Position numbers and translations under genes: made by a program
The notes under the pieces: model-generated
What the model saw: only the letters and a program-made list of their open reading frames with translations
What the model was told of the DNA's origin: nothing
The model's database searches: none
Shown here: positions 1 to 12,722 of the stretch, one piece after another
Layout: each line of letters begins with the position of its first letter
Position numbering within the stretch: position 1 is the stretch's first letter
Origin: Paraconiothyrium sp. Pb-2020
Taxonomy: Eukaryota > Ascomycota > Dothideomycetes > Pleosporales > Didymosphaeriaceae
DNA: 64,000 bases
Direction: 5' to 3'
Assembly (NCBI GenBank): GCA_022419385.1
Contig: JAJUBI010000001.1
Span: 310,001 to 374,000, forward strand

Positions 1-1098
1 ATGGTTCAGGCTTGGTCTCCGAACTATGAAAGTCTACTAGTAATTGCATATCTTGTACTTTGAGACGAAGCTGTTCAGTCTACACGATTTACGGTTCTGA
101 GACACCCTGATAGCTCTGATGACGACAGACTTACCTCCATGATTCAACTCACAAACGCAGAAACACAACACACCCCTGGCCTCAGCAAGGCGTCCACTCG
201 AGCATTCATGATTATCGCTAAACCTAGACCTAACCGCAAAATACTCGGTGCAAATTTCCCAGATGCCGAAGCGGCATCTCGGCATTGTAGAGCCACGCCG
301 TAGGGCCGCCACACAAACATCGGCCCATCCAGCTCCTCCTCGCTTTCTCAGATTGCCTTGGAATCCTCTCTCTATGCTCCCGAGGCCTCTTCGTTGCCTT
401 ACCATGCCTGTTGAACGCTGCCGCTGGTATGTGAAGGGAAAACCGAGTGAGATCCGATGCGACACCGAGCATCTCCGAACTTCGCATAATCTCGGGCTGA
501 GGTCTCCGCTGTTGAGACGCGTCGCGCGAGTCTTCTTTGTCACCCATCAATTGCACATCGAGGAACACAAAATACACACAAAATAGACAAGAGATATAAC
601 CAGGATGCCATCGATTTCGAAAAATACCTACATCCTAGTCGAGCCCAAATCCATGCAACCATTTTCATCGTGTTTTGCTCAATAGAAAGGATACGCATGC
701 AAAGTATCAAGTGTCAAGTAACCCCATTACTTCACATGCCCGTTCCCCACGCCGAGCCTGCAGGAAGTCATGTCCGACTGGAGATGTGCCGTGATAAACA
801 AAGGAGAAAATGTGAAGGTAATTTGCTTCCAGGAAACGATGTTAAACCAATCGACAGTAGGAAATGCACCATTTCGTGTATCCCAACGGCTTCGATCAAT
901 CTTTTCGACATGAGGCGTATTTTGGGCATATCCATGATACCTTTTTGAGATCGAGGACGTAAGCGAATGCGAGCGTGTCCATAGCTACGTGCGATACCCA
1001 AACGGATACTATGCTGCAACATTTGGGTCGATTTTAGGAAAAGGTGCCAGTTCGAGATACTCGCAGCCATCAATATGTTGGCAGTGTTGAGACAACAT
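1..1098. other. left-edge non-coding stretch, 3' side of the Puf gene
   Basis: I see no convincing gene here. Overlapping open frames of 90-195 codons occur on both strands between about 37 and 1350, but they overlap one another, have no recognisable domain and lack a matching set of splice sites. One minus-strand frame beginning with an ATG near 548 (basic, about 105 codons) could be a small unknown protein, but I cannot support it. The part next to 1099 probably holds the 3' UTR of the Pumilio gene. Confidence 0.5.
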
Positions 1099-3616
1099 TC
1101 AGCGGAAGCCACCATAAGCGCTGCCACCTCCGTTGCGACCAATGCCGGAGTAGTTGCGCGCGATGAGACCACCAGGCGGGCCGGGGCGAGTCGCAAGAGC
1201 CGGGTTGCAGCAAAGCATAGCGACGCGAGAGCCGTACTTCGAACCACGGAGGGAAACCATGTGCTTACGGATGTGGGAAGCAACAATCTCGCGATGGTGG
1301 GATCCGCTGTTCGTGAGGATGTATTGGACGAGGTAATTACCGAACTGATCACCGGCGACTAATCTTTGTTAGCACCTATATCGCCAAAGTTAACGGCTTG
1401 TTCAACTTACTATCGATCAACGGCATGCGTGGACGATCCTGACGACCTTCGCAAACCCTCTCCAGGTAGCGGTCGAGGAAATCATTGCCGCCAATCTTAA
1501 GGCACTTCTCGATGACCTTGGACGCGTACTGGTCGGCGCTGTAGTCGTTTGCGAATCGAAGGATGTGGTCGATAGCACGGCTACGGTCGGCGGGAGAACC
1601 GTGTTCGCAGATGTGCTGAATGCACCAATTGCCGAATTGACCATGGGAGATCACGTCAATGCTAGCCAGCACCTCGTTGATGCAAGGACGCTGCAATATA
1701 TTAGCCCACAACAGCTTCGTCTATTAGCTGCTATACCTTGTCTTCTTCGAGGCAGTTCTCGAATATGTTTTGCACGACCAGACTGCCAGTCTCTCCTAGG
1801 GCAACCTCGTGCCACATACCGCGGAGGGCCTCGTTGACATAGCGCATGATCTGAGGAGGAGAGTCGCTCCAGCGAAGCTCGAAGAGCTTCTGCCATACGT
1901 GACAAGCGTATCGGTGAATGACGGTCTCCGGAATGCGTCGAAGAAGCTCATGGACCATAGTGGCTTTATATTCTTCGGGCACGCAGTCGAAGGCCTTCTG
2001 CACAACATGGCAGCCGAACGGATCCATACTCAACGTGAGAGTATTCCCACGGATCGCGCCGGCGATGGCGATGACCTGCGAATGCAAGTAAGTATACTTC
2101 TATAAAACACCAAGAGAATTACGTACCTGCTCCGGGGTTCCATGTTCGAAGCAGCGCTGCACAAGGAAGTTGCCGAAGCGGTTGACCATGAGAGGATACG
2201 CCTGGGCGATGATCGACTCGACGATCTCGTACTTTTGGTCGGGAGTGCCAACCTTCAGCTTCTGCTGCAAGAAGATAGAAGCCTGCTGATCATTATTGCA
2301 GATAATCTTGTCCACGATGTACTTCCAGTTGCAGCTCATATTGCGATCTAACAGACGGCGATAATTCATCGGCTCGACGGGCGCGACGTACTGGGAACCA
2401 TTGCCAATATCGGAGGGTGGCTGCGGGTTGTTAGCTACGTGCTGAAAGCGCTGTTCCGTGGGATTAGGTTGACTCATACCTGGGAATTCCAAGGCGACGG
2501 GCCCATGACGTCTCTAACGCTGAACTCGGACGCCTCAGGAGAGAGTCGAGTGCCCATAGGCCCAACGGGTCCAACCGTTCCAATGGGGGTGGGCTGGTAA
2601 GGGGTGTACATCTGCGGCGGTCCCATGTACTGGTTGTACATCGGAGGGTCGAAACTAGATGGCGGGCGGGTGGGCGGGTTGCTGCCACCACGGAAGCCTT
2701 GGTCGAGTGGAAAGTGAGTAGGCTCGTTCAAATAGTTGTTTCGGCCGCGGTAATTCTGTTGAGGCATGGGTGGACGGGCCGGAGCCTGCAGGCTTGAAAA
2801 GCCTTGCTGAGGACCAGTATTATAGAAGGGACGAGACTCGTTGCCCCAAGCATAATTGGTACGGTTTGCTGCATTGAACTTGTTTTGTAGCTGTGTGAGA
2901 GTTTGCTCAGTCACCTCATCAGTGTAGGCGTAGTCGGCCTCCGATGACTGGCCGAGATGCTCGACGGTGGACTTAGCGACGTGGGTGCTGTGAAGCTCTT
3001 GGTTCATACGAGCGACTTCGCTGCGGGCCTCTAGCAGCTCAGCCTTGAGCTTCCGCAGCTCCACAGACTCAACTATGACTGAATCAGGCTCGGTGTTGGG
3101 TGTGCCGCTCATGTACTCATCCGTGGCCGGTGTCAACGGGAAAGAGCCGTTGGATGAGCCGTACTGGTCGTGGGGAGAGGACCGCTGCTCATTGAGGCGT
3201 TGGAGCAAGGTGTCAACAACGGAGCCCTCGTCATGACTGCCTTGCTCGATTCTGATCTTCTAGGGTGTCAAGCGTCAAATTCCGGCAACAGCATGTGCAG
3301 AAGGGGGCTTGGGCAGAGTATTTGGGGGTGCGAGGATGGACATTACCTTAAAAGCATCGATGTTAGGCTGCGGCGGCATGACCTGATTGCCCATGGTCGA
3401 TGAGCCTAGCGGACGCTTCGCACCCTGCGTATTGGAGGTCAACATCGCACTGCCAGGCCATACATATGGTGAGGGGTGTTGACGAGTGCGAGTGCCTACC
3501 GGCCCAAAGCCTAGTACCTCTGGAGAAGTATCGAGCCTGAGATCGTTGGGCATGGGAAACCGAGAGACGGCCTTGCGGGGCGTGGGCGAACCGTCCGAGG
3601 TAAGATTGAAGCTCAT
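1099..3616 (-). CDS. Pumilio (Puf) family RNA-binding protein
   Basis: Six exons (3616-3347, 3259-2480, 2420-2127, 2075-1737, 1690-1411, 1358-1099) splice in frame to about 740 aa. Donors are GTAATG, GTATGAG, GTACGT, GTATAG and GTAAGT; GCTAAC-type branch sites are visible in several introns. The first 360 residues are low complexity (Gln, Pro, Asn) with a short charged helical part. From about residue 366 there is a Pumilio homology domain: successive helical repeats with cores such as FGNFLVQRCFEHG, FGCHVVQKAFD, ACHVWQKLFE, GSLVVQNIFE, FGNWCIQHICEHG, ASKVIEKCLK and FGNYLVQYIL. Puf domains bind 3' UTR elements of mRNAs and repress or localise them in the cytoplasm. The ATG at 3616 (MSFNLTSD) is the first in-frame ATG; a TTG-initiated extension upstream is not used. 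Family assignment is secure; the subgroup and targets are not. Confidence 0.93.
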
Positions 3617-4275
3617 GTTGCTGTCGGTAGTGTCGGGTATTCGTAGATTGACAAATTCGATTCGAGAGATCCGAGATATCAAGCTCGAAATAAGATGTGA
3701 AACGCAGTTGCGAACAGTCCCCGGTTTGCGGCGTAAATGGCCAGAGTAGATAGGAACCGGTGGGTGGAGAGAGTAAGCAAGTCAGATAGAAGCGTAAATA
3801 CTTGCGGACGGTTGCGCCTAACGTCTCTAGTGGGCAGCAAGTAACGTGCAAGGAGAGAAGACCCCGGCGGGCGTTGCAAGGGAAGGAAAAATGAGAGTGT
3901 AGGGAAGTGGTGGAAGGTGGAGAGAGAGAAGTTGGACAAAGGTGCGGAGAACTTTCAAGACGGGCAGGCGCGACGACGGCAGGCGCGTCACCACGCAATT
4001 TTGCAGCTTCACGCGGACGAGGGGCCCCGGCGGTCTGCGGCAAACAGACACGCTTCACCTTACGAACACTTCCTCGAAAGCGCGTGTAGTGAAAGTGAAC
4101 AGTGAACTGCGGCGGTCGAGGGGGATCCTGGAGTGGCCGCCAGCTTCAGCATCACGGCCAGTATTGGAGCTAAAAGATAGCAAGAGAACATACGAGAAAG
4201 TTTCGCTACGTTGTTTGCGTCGAAGTGGCTGTCCTCGGTTGAATATCGAAGTGCTTGCGTCAACACAGCAGTTTC
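3617..4275. other. upstream region of the Puf gene
   Basis: This 660-base stretch separates the Puf start codon from the 3' end of the decayed hydrolase. It probably contains the Puf promoter and 5' UTR. Short frames on both strands are mutually overlapping and compositionally biased. I see no TATA box or domain. Confidence 0.5.
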
Positions 4276-7222
4276 TCAGGACACGGCTGAAGACGCCGTA
4301 ACTGCCCACTCGTGATCAAAGAACCCCAAGGCAAGGGCGCCTTCCACAAGCTTCCATCTCGCCCTTCTCACTCAAGACAACATAATCGGTTGCCCAACGC
4401 CAGTACATAGGTACAAGCCGTGCAGCCTGCGCCAGCACCTCCTCATCAGTTCCCTAAACCACGAGCGCAAGCTTTCGTCCCGCAGCGGCCTCAATGAAGC
4501 CGCACGAACCGGCTCCCCGTCACGGCCGTGGCGATGCGTACCCTTGCTGTCGTGGACCGAGATACCAGAGTCTGGAGGCTGGACCGGAGAGTTCAGGTGA
4601 AAGCTGGGAGGCGTGGTGTTGTTAAGAGCTAGAGTGATGATGTTGCTGGTACCGTTCGCTGCGCGATCACAGGGTGTAGAGGAGACAATGTTCGCGGCAG
4701 CTTGGAAAGTATTGGTGGAGGTTGCGGGAAACCCGGAGAGCGAGATGCGTGGTTGCGACGGTGCCTTGGTGGCGAACGATGATAGGCCCTGGCTGCAGAG
4801 AATGGCGGTCATGGAGGATTTGGGGCTTGTCAGTGATGTTGACGCCCTTAGCAACAAATCACACGTCGCCGTGCTTGATAACCTCTATCAGAACATTGTT
4901 TTCATGGTGAGTCGCAGGCGAGATCTCAGCGCCATCGATCTTCAATGAACTGGCATCCCAAATTGCAGGGTCAAAATCCAGGCTCAGCACGTTCGATGTG
5001 TGATCGCATGCCCTTTGACCGTCACTCGACCATACTGGCCAGGATCTTCCAACTGAAGCACTTTCGGACTCATGTCTCGGGGTCGCCGATAACCATCTCA
5101 AACTCTTCTAGTTTTGGAGGCAGAGTGATACTGCTCTTAGTAAATGTGTAATAGAAGTCGCGTAGCTGCGGCATAGTCATGGCTGTTTCCCACCAATGAT
5201 TATGACCAGCGATCCAGTTGTAGCTCGAGTTGGTGCCCGAGAGTAACCGTGGCTGTGCAAGAAGTCGCGAATTATATGCAGGCAAATTGTCATCTATCTG
5301 TCCGTGTTGCTGTTGAAACGGGATGCCGTAGGGGTCGGGCATGAGCATCTCATGACGGTAGCTGTCGATTTCTGCACTGAGTACAGCGGTACGTCGGGGG
5401 TCTGCGGGCTGCCAGAGCTCGTACGGGGCGTATTCTATACCGTGTCTTGTCAGCTCGCGATGGTGATCTCGAGACTTCAGCATCTGCGCACTCTGAATCG
5501 AAGCGAAGCCAGAGACAGGCGCTGCAGCCAAGATCTATCCAGGCAGTACGGGAGCGCATACCACGCTCCTTGCTCTCATTCGAATAACTGGTCACGATCC
5601 AGCGGTTGACATCAACGCCAGGTCCTTGCCAGTCAACCTGCCGGATCCAATCAGGTACGCTATTCACAGCAGCCTCAACATCGCCAAAACTTCAATTGTC
5701 TGAAGTGCATTAGCTTGTGGTCCTTTTCGAAGCAAGTGGAAAAGTCGTACGCCAGTCATCGCCAGCCCATGATGTTACACCCCTCGGGTAGAGATTGAAT
5801 GCAGAAAGATCTGGCGCGGGGTCCCATAGCATGCGCTACCATGTCGTTGGCGGCTTCAAATCTAGCACCTGCATTCGATCTATCAGTATATGCCGCTCGC
5901 AAAGAACACACCCCAAGGTAGTATCTCACCATGTAATCCTAAGAGAATGGGTAATACTGAGCCACATCCTGGAACACATGATGCGTAATCCGCAGGCGGA
6001 TGAAGCAAAGCGTACGAGACCATGCCACCGGAGTGTGCGATAGTTATCTTATGCGGTCCATATATCGACGTTTGTGTGAGGTTCTGCGAGACCTCCAATC
6101 TCGACAGGCCGCTATAAACGGTCCTGTAAGTAATTACAAAGTGTAGGCCAGTAGTGTTGGGCGTACGTAAAGAGACATCCAGTTTTACTGGTCTCGTCTG
6201 CCCAACAACGAGTGTCAAAAAAAATATCATTATTGTTAGGTGACGTGTTCGCCCGCGAAGCAATTAGTCTCACGTGGAAACTTGTTAAGGATCGAGTTCC
6301 AGCTTTAATATGGAAATGGTCTGTCCTACATCGAAAGACTTGATATGCACGATTCCGCATCATCCTCGCCACTGTTGCGAAGAAACACAGAGCCGTATGG
6401 AGAGGCGAGGTTTCCGTCGGCAACATTAGGAAGGAGTAATTCGGGCTTTGCCAACTCCAGGTTACCGGCTGCTCGCTCAGTGTGCACCACAACGTCGATA
6501 GTGGGCTCGAGGATCCCGCCTAAAGCCCGTACGTCTCGAACGAGGCGCAATTTGATCAAATGTATACCTGGGGATAGATGCAACACTGGTGGAGCCTTCC
6601 TCAGTATGAAGTAATCGCCTCCGAAGTAGTGGACGTCGTCGGCCCAATATTCGAGAATGGTGTCTGACTACAGAATGAGATGCTGCGTGCTCTTTCCAAC
6701 TACAGTGAGGTTCCCTCGTGCCCACGCCTGAAGCTGCCCAGCCATACACGACCTTAAGGAAGTCCCAGTCAACATTGGAATATGCTACGTTCAAAGTAGC
6801 ACTGGCGAAGCTGTACGATGAAGACGTCTGCGTTGCCTCTGTCAAGTTCCATCTGGCCGTTCCATTGGTGGGCAGTGAACTGCGACATCTTGCATTCGGG
6901 TTACATTGAAGCGAATGATATTCCCCTACTCGAGCAGATCTGCTCCCCAGGTCGCTTCTGCGGAGCTGTTAGTCTCGAGTAGTGATCGAACGGATCATGC
7001 AAATGCTGCCCCTCTTGTTCCGACCTGGAAGAGCGCCAAGATCTGCCACGAGCTGCTGAACGAGAATGGTGCATGCTCCACACGCATACCCGGGGAAGCC
7101 ATTACGCGTTCATGTGGCGAGAGGGGTTGAGGGGGTGATCCGTGGTGGCAGAGCACCACCGAAATCCTCAACAACCACAGCGTGAAGAGACATATGTGTA
7201 GACTTGGCTGACATGGCAACAT
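4276..7222 (-). pseudogene. decayed secreted alpha/beta-hydrolase (S9/esterase-like fungal family)
   Basis: Conserved blocks occur in order but in different frames and separated by stops. A signal-peptide-like start lies near 7222 (MLPCQPSLHICLF). It is followed by the block with HAPFSFSSSWQ, a galactose-binding-like region (LRLVRDVRALGG, TIDVVV), PILLGLHG, YPRGVTSWAGDDW, VDVNRWIVTSYSN, APVSGFASIQ, QQHGQIDDNLPAY, GHNHWW and the tail FFDHEWAVTAS. Intact relatives are roughly 900-1000 aa secreted hydrolases. The nucleophile elbow, expected as a GHSNGG-type motif near 5600, reads TSYSNES followed by a frame change, consistent with a missing base and G-to-A change. An in-frame stop follows the WGADLLE block near 6925. 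The enzyme cannot be made. The family name (peptidase S9/alpha-beta hydrolase) is from memory of fungal relatives and moderately certain; the decay is directly visible. Confidence 0.78.
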
Positions 7223-7610
7223 CGCGATGCATTGTACCTCATAGTAGTCGTGGTGTGGGGTCGCAATGTGGTGGTGGCGCACGTGGGGCTGGGACGTCAT
7301 TGGGCCAAGAACCAAGCCCGCAGCTTAAGCAGAATGCCCCTGTTGCGGAGCCATGGTTCCATTTTGGGCGCGGGATGTTCATGTCGCTAACAACAGTCGC
7401 AACCACGGCGCTGCGCCAGCAAGCCTCCCTTCCCAAGCACTGTAACAACCTGTGCGAGTGTTCGGCCCCCCACGTGTACGACGCTGTGTTCCGCAGGGAG
7501 ATCTACTTTCAGGCCACCTCAAGCTTCCGATTCCGATCGCATCATTTCAGCTCCCAATGGCTTAACGAAACACCCCCGAATCGCAAGACGAACGTTTAAT
7601 CACCGCCGCG
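7223..7610. other. spacer between divergent pseudogene and transporter
   Basis: About 390 bases between two divergently oriented coding regions. It presumably carries the transporter promoter and the remains of the pseudogene promoter. No clear TATA box or repeat is seen, and the short open frames have no recognisable domain. Confidence 0.4.
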
Positions 7611-9310
7611 ATGGCTACTGTGTCGCCACTCGATGCGCACAATCCCAAGGAGACTTTCAAGTTCCCTGCCTTCCAGCCCGACCTGCTACCGACGCATGCG
7701 GAGGAGCCGTTTGGCCTCACATCGCGAACTCCTAGCCCGAGTCGCAATCAGCTGCCAGACGGAAACTCACATACCCCCGATCGCTGGCAGCCGCGGAGAG
7801 ACCAGAGGGCGAGAGGAAACAGCTCGGCACATGGCCCTACGACGAGACACGGGAGGCAGAAGAGTTTAAGTGAGGCGTTTAGGACAATAAGGACGCGTAA
7901 AGCGAGCGTCAGTCAGAATGCACACGAGATTGCAGATGCGCTCAAGGCGCCGGTCTCGCCTACGCTGGTAGTATGTAGGCGAATGCGGTTGTTTAGTTGA
8001 AATGCTAACGGGTGTAGATGCTCTGCGGCGTCTGGTACATGACCTCCATCTTCTCCAACACCTCGTCGAAAGCGATCCTCACAGCCCTACCGAAACCGGT
8101 GACACTTACAGTCATACAATTCATGTTTGTATCTGGCTGGTGCTTGTTCCTTGCAGCGCTGGCTCGGAGATATCCCCGCATGAAGCAGACCTTGCCTTTC
8201 CTCAAGTACGGCATCCGTCGGCCGTCCAAAGAACTCATCATGGCTACGTTACCACTCGCCTTATTTCAGATTGGAGGGCATATCTTAAGCTCGGATGCTA
8301 CCAGGAGAATACCCGTGTCTTTGGTCCATACTATCAAGGGATTGTCTCCGCTGCTTACCGTGGGGGCGTACCGCATCATCTTCGGAATCCAGTACTCGAT
8401 TCCAACGTACCTTTCTTTACTCCCACTCACGCTGGGTGTTGTCATGGCTTGCTCCGCGGATTTCAATGCCAACTTCATGGGACTCATCATGGCTTTTGCA
8501 AGTGCTCTGCTGTTTGTTGCGCAGAACATCATTTCTAAGAAACTCTTCAACGATGCTGCGGCGGCCGAGAAGGAAGGTCTTCCGCCATCAAGGTTCACAA
8601 AACCTGACAAACTGAATCTGCTGTGCTACTCGTCTGGTCTTGCACTCATCCTGACACTTCCGCTATGGCTATGGTCGGAAGGCTTCGGACTGCTGGGCGA
8701 TTTTCTTCGCAAAGCCTCAATCGATCTCAACGAGCACCCGGAAGCGTTCGACCATGGACGCTTGTTCCTAGAATTCGTTTTCAACGGTACATTCCATTTT
8801 GGTCAGAATATCGTTGCCTTCGTCCTGCTATCTATGATATCGCCAGTCACTTATTCCGTGGCCAGTCTTATCAAGCGCGTTTTCGTTATCGTATTCGCCA
8901 TCATCTGGTTCGGAAAGCCCATGACCAAGGTACAGGCTTTCGGCTTCTTCCTCACTTTCCTCGGGCTGTACCTGTATGATAGGACGTCAGACGCTGCAAA
9001 GAAGGACAAGCAGCCTCGAGTACTTCAGCCCCAGGCGCAAGGCCCGCTGTTGCCCCTCACTACAGATAAGCTGCCTCGTGCCAATTTCACCGCGAGCCCA
9101 GCGACAATGTCCGCCGGCACCGGTGCATATCCGTTATCGAATGCTCCTATAGAGAGTCGAGACGCGAAGAGGGATGATAACATAGGTGCGGGTAGGCCAA
9201 ATGGACATGCTCAGCCGAGCTGGTTACCGCCGGGTACAAAACAGGAAGACACTTGGCGACCCAACGGGATAAACGTAAAGCCTGATGGGGTTGGTGTCAG
9301 TTATGGTTGA
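7611..9310 (+). CDS. triose-phosphate/nucleotide-sugar transporter family protein (SLY41-like)
   Basis: Two exons (7611-7970 and 8018-9310) encode 550 aa. The 47-base intron has GTATGT, a GCTAACG branch and TAG; a donor three bases upstream is equally in frame. Residues 1-120 form a hydrophilic, Ser/Arg/Pro-rich cytosolic tail. Residues from about 121 to 440 form the TPT domain with about ten membrane segments, beginning at CGVWYMTSIFSNTSSKAIL and including VHTIKGLSPLLTV, FVAQNIISKKLF and SPVTYSVASLIKRVFVIV. The segment ending SLIKRVFVIVFAI is characteristic of the family. The last 110 residues are a disordered tail rich in Pro, Asn and Gly. Relatives in yeast act in the ER/Golgi and suppress secretory defects (SLY41); the transported substrate cannot be inferred. 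Confidence 0.9.
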
Positions 9311-9914
9311 TGATTTGCTCTCGCTTGTTGTTCGGGCGGTGTGGAAGATTTGTTCGTATTCATATTGGGACGGTTAAGATATCAAGATTTTAGAGGCATT
9401 CGATAGGCGTTGGAGCAGGGGCACTGTGATCTGTGTCTTATCAAACAGGTCCTTGGTAGCTTTACGAATGCATCGACTGTTCATCATTATATATTCACCA
9501 TCTTGCGAACCAGTTAATTTGACTTGGTGGAGCGCCAGCTGTCGCGCAGATCGGAAGTAGACAAGTGCAACCGACGTCAACGATGCCAAGACGAAGTGAT
9601 GGCTGCCTGCATATGCCAACACGTAGACTGAATTTTCCATGATGCGTGGGACTTCTATTCCAGCGTAAATACAGGCCATGTGTCTTTTCGCAGGACCTGC
9701 TTTGACAGCGTGATGCACGCTTTCCGTCATTCCGTCATGAGCGCGGCAGCAACCACATGCATGGGTCTAAGCGAGTGCCCAGGTGCGGCCCAGCGAATCG
9801 AGGCCACTGCGGTCAACCGTCCTCGGCGGACAGGTGACATCAAAGGCGGCGAACCCTTTTCCCTAATACCAATTATTCCTTAGCCCGCGCCGTGACCGCA
9901 AGGGCCCAAGAATC
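9311..9914. other. intergenic between transporter and SEY1
   Basis: Both flanking genes point right, so this 600-base stretch should hold the transporter 3' UTR and the SEY1 promoter. A minus-strand frame of 118 codons with a true ATG (9730-9374) includes one hydrophobic segment (FVLASLTSVALVYF). It has no recognisable homology or context, and I treat it as chance or at most a doubtful small protein. Confidence 0.45.
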
Positions 9915-12722
9915 ATGGCCGACTCTTTGAAGGTCAACGGCAATGCCCGCCCCAGCAACGTCAAGCACCCCTCCGCGCCGTCCCTGATGATGAATGCACA
10001 CTTCGCTGGCGTCGGCCAGGACGCTTCGCGCGAGGAGTACGAACATGGCATTCAGGTTATCGACGAGGAAAAGCTGTTCAAGTAAGTGTACGCACATTAC
10101 GTTCAACCGCTGTGGATGTTAACAGAAGGCCATAGTTCTAACCTGGGCACGTATTTGGCCCTCGAGAAGGTCATCCCCGCCGGCTTCAACTACCACCTCA
10201 TATCCGTCTTCGGCTCGCAGTCTACGGGCAAGTCGACGCTTCTCAACTACCTCTTCGGCACACAGTTCGGTGTTATGTCTGAGCAGGAGCGCCGGCAGAC
10301 GACCAAGGGAATATGGATGAGCAAGAACAAGCGCGAGGGCAGCGACAGAGGCATGGCAGATAATATTTTGGTTATGGATGTCGAGGGTACGGACGGTCGC
10401 GAGCGCGGAGAAGACCAGGACTTTGAGCGCAAGAGCGCCCTGTTCGCACTAGCAACCAGCGAGGTGCTGATTGTGAACATTTGGGAGCACCAGGTCGGCT
10501 TGTACCAGGGTGCAAACATGGGACTCCTCAAGACGGTCTTTGAAGTCAATTTGCAGCTCTTTGTCAAGGACAGCAAGTGCGTAGGCTCCGTATGTCTTTT
10601 GGGCATTACTAATGATTCACAGAACAACCCCGCGATCTCTCCTATTCTTCGTCATTCGCGATCACCTCGGAACCACACCGCTTGCCAACCTACAGAACAC
10701 ATTAATAGCAGACCTCAACAAGTTATGGTCAACGATTTCGAAACCGAAAGGCCTGGAACAATCACGGATAGAAGACTACTTCGACTTTGCTTTCGTCGCA
10801 TTACCCCACAAGATCCTACAACCCGAGAAATTCGAACAGGAGGTGGAGAAGCTGGGCACGCGCTTCCGGGAAGGATACAATGACCCTAAGAAAAGTGGTC
10901 TAATCGACGAGGCTTCGCTTCCCGTATTCCTACCGCAGTACCACCGTAGGATCCCCGCAGACGGGTTTTCCGTATATGCCGAGGGTGTTTGGGACCAGAT
11001 TGTGAACAACAAGGATTTGGATTTGCCAACGCAGCAAGAGCTTCTCGCGCAATTCCGATGTGACGAAATCTCGAGAGAAGTCTTGGTTGCATTCGATGAG
11101 AATATTAGTCCCCTAGAGGACAGGCAGGCACGGGATGCGCAGGCAGGAAAGCCATCAGTCATCCCTGATCTTGGAGCCGTGATGAACGCCGCCCGATCGC
11201 AGATTCTCAAAGACTTCGAGACAAACGCTAGCCGGTACCACAAAGGTGTTTACACTCGTAAGAGGGCCGAACTAGAGAGCAAGGTCGATTCGCGGCTCAA
11301 GGCTCTCTTCCAGAAGCAGCTTAGCGCCGCGCACAAGTCTGGTGTTGAGGCGTTCAGCGACGCCGTCAGTGGGGCTGTCAAGAGCGGACAGAAGAAGGGC
11401 GCTTCTTATGACTTCGCCCAGATTGTGGAGAGCGAAAAGGAGAAAGCTTTGGAGAAGTTCGCAGCGGATGCACAGGCCATTGTGGTAGAGGGCGCCTCCT
11501 GGAGTACCTACCAGCAAGAGACGAACTTGTACAAGAAAGAGTTGGATGAGGTGTCAAGTCGCTTGCGGAAAGAGGAGATGCGCCGCTTGGCCACAAGAGT
11601 CGAACGCTGGGTTCGATCACGCTTGGATGAGTCCATCGGCCTGGAGTTCAACAAGCTCGGCAGCGGTCGCGGCGGATCAAGAGCGCCTGAGCACGGCGAG
11701 CGTCCTGCATCTGAGAAGGATCTATGGGACCGTGTGTGGGCCATCTTCACCGAGACCGTTCAGGATGCCGAAAGGCGATTCACAGACCGAGCGCGAAGCT
11801 TCGACGCTAGTCCCGAGGAAGTTGAGGTCGGTCTATGGAGACTGCGTCGCAAGTCGTGGGGTGTGCTTCGTGCGAAGATCGATGAGGAGGTCATGGAAGG
11901 CAACATCCTGTTGAAGCTTAGGGAAAACTTCGAAGACAAGTTCCGCTACGACGAGCATGGTGTTCCCCGGATATGGCGACCAACCGACGACATCGAGGGT
12001 CTGTACACCAAGGCTCGCGAGTCCACAATCACCCTCATTCCTCTGTTGTCTCGCTTCAAGCTTTTAAAAACATCTGCACCTCCGCCACTCGATGCTTGGA
12101 TCGGTGAAGCTCCCGCCTCGGTCTCTCCTGCAGACGAAGAGGACCTTACGCCCATCGGCGGCGTAGATGACGACGAAGGCAAGAGTCTCGAGGAAGAAAT
12201 GACCACCATCAGCGACGTAAAGCAAGCCGACCTCCTGATCCGCTTCAAGAAGACAGCCGATGGTGTCTACGTCGAAGCCAAGCGTAGCGCAATCGGCGGA
12301 ATGACGCAAGTACCCCTGTACTTCTACGGCCTGCTCCTCGCGCTGGGTTGGAACGAAATAGTAGCCGGTAAGCCCTCTTCACCCTCCCCATCTCTACAGC
12401 TCCACTGACAGACACAACAGTTCTCCGCAACCCTATCTACTTCCTCTTCCTCATCCTCTGCGCCGTCGGCGCCTACGTCACCTATACACTTAACCTGTGG
12501 GGTCCCATGGCTCGCATGGCCAACGCCGCGTCTACGCAGGCGATCGACATTGGGAAGGAGCGGCTCCGAGAGTTTCTGGAGTCGTCGGAGTCGGGGCGGC
12601 AGGCTATGCGTATGGCGGATCAGCAGGGTGGGAGGGGGAGAGATGAGGGCATTAGGATGGAGCGCTTGAATGGCGAGGGGAAGAAGGAGGGTGATGATGC
12701 GATGGACATTGATGATATTTGA
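9915..12722 (+). CDS. SEY1: Sey1/RHD3/atlastin-type GTPase for ER membrane fusion
   Basis: Four exons (9915-10081, 10136-10576, 10623-12367, 12421-12722) splice in frame to 884 aa, the usual length for fungal Sey1. The GB1/RHD3 GTPase domain starts near residue 58. The P-loop GSQSTGKS is at about residues 82-89, and DVEGTDGRERGEDQ supplies the DxEG switch. The middle helical bundle is rich in Glu and Lys. Two hydrophobic segments near residues 765-815 (LYFYGLLLALGWNEIVAV and NPIYFLFLILCAVGAYVTY) form the membrane hairpin, and a short cytosolic tail with an amphipathic stretch follows. Sey1 is anchored in the tubular ER, hydrolyses GTP and fuses ER tubules homotypically. The last intron falls inside the transmembrane hairpin. 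No frame problems are seen. Confidence 0.96.

Noticed and set aside
37..586. Three overlapping open frames on both strands
   Set aside because: They overlap each other, have no domain, and their length is within chance for GC-balanced sequence.
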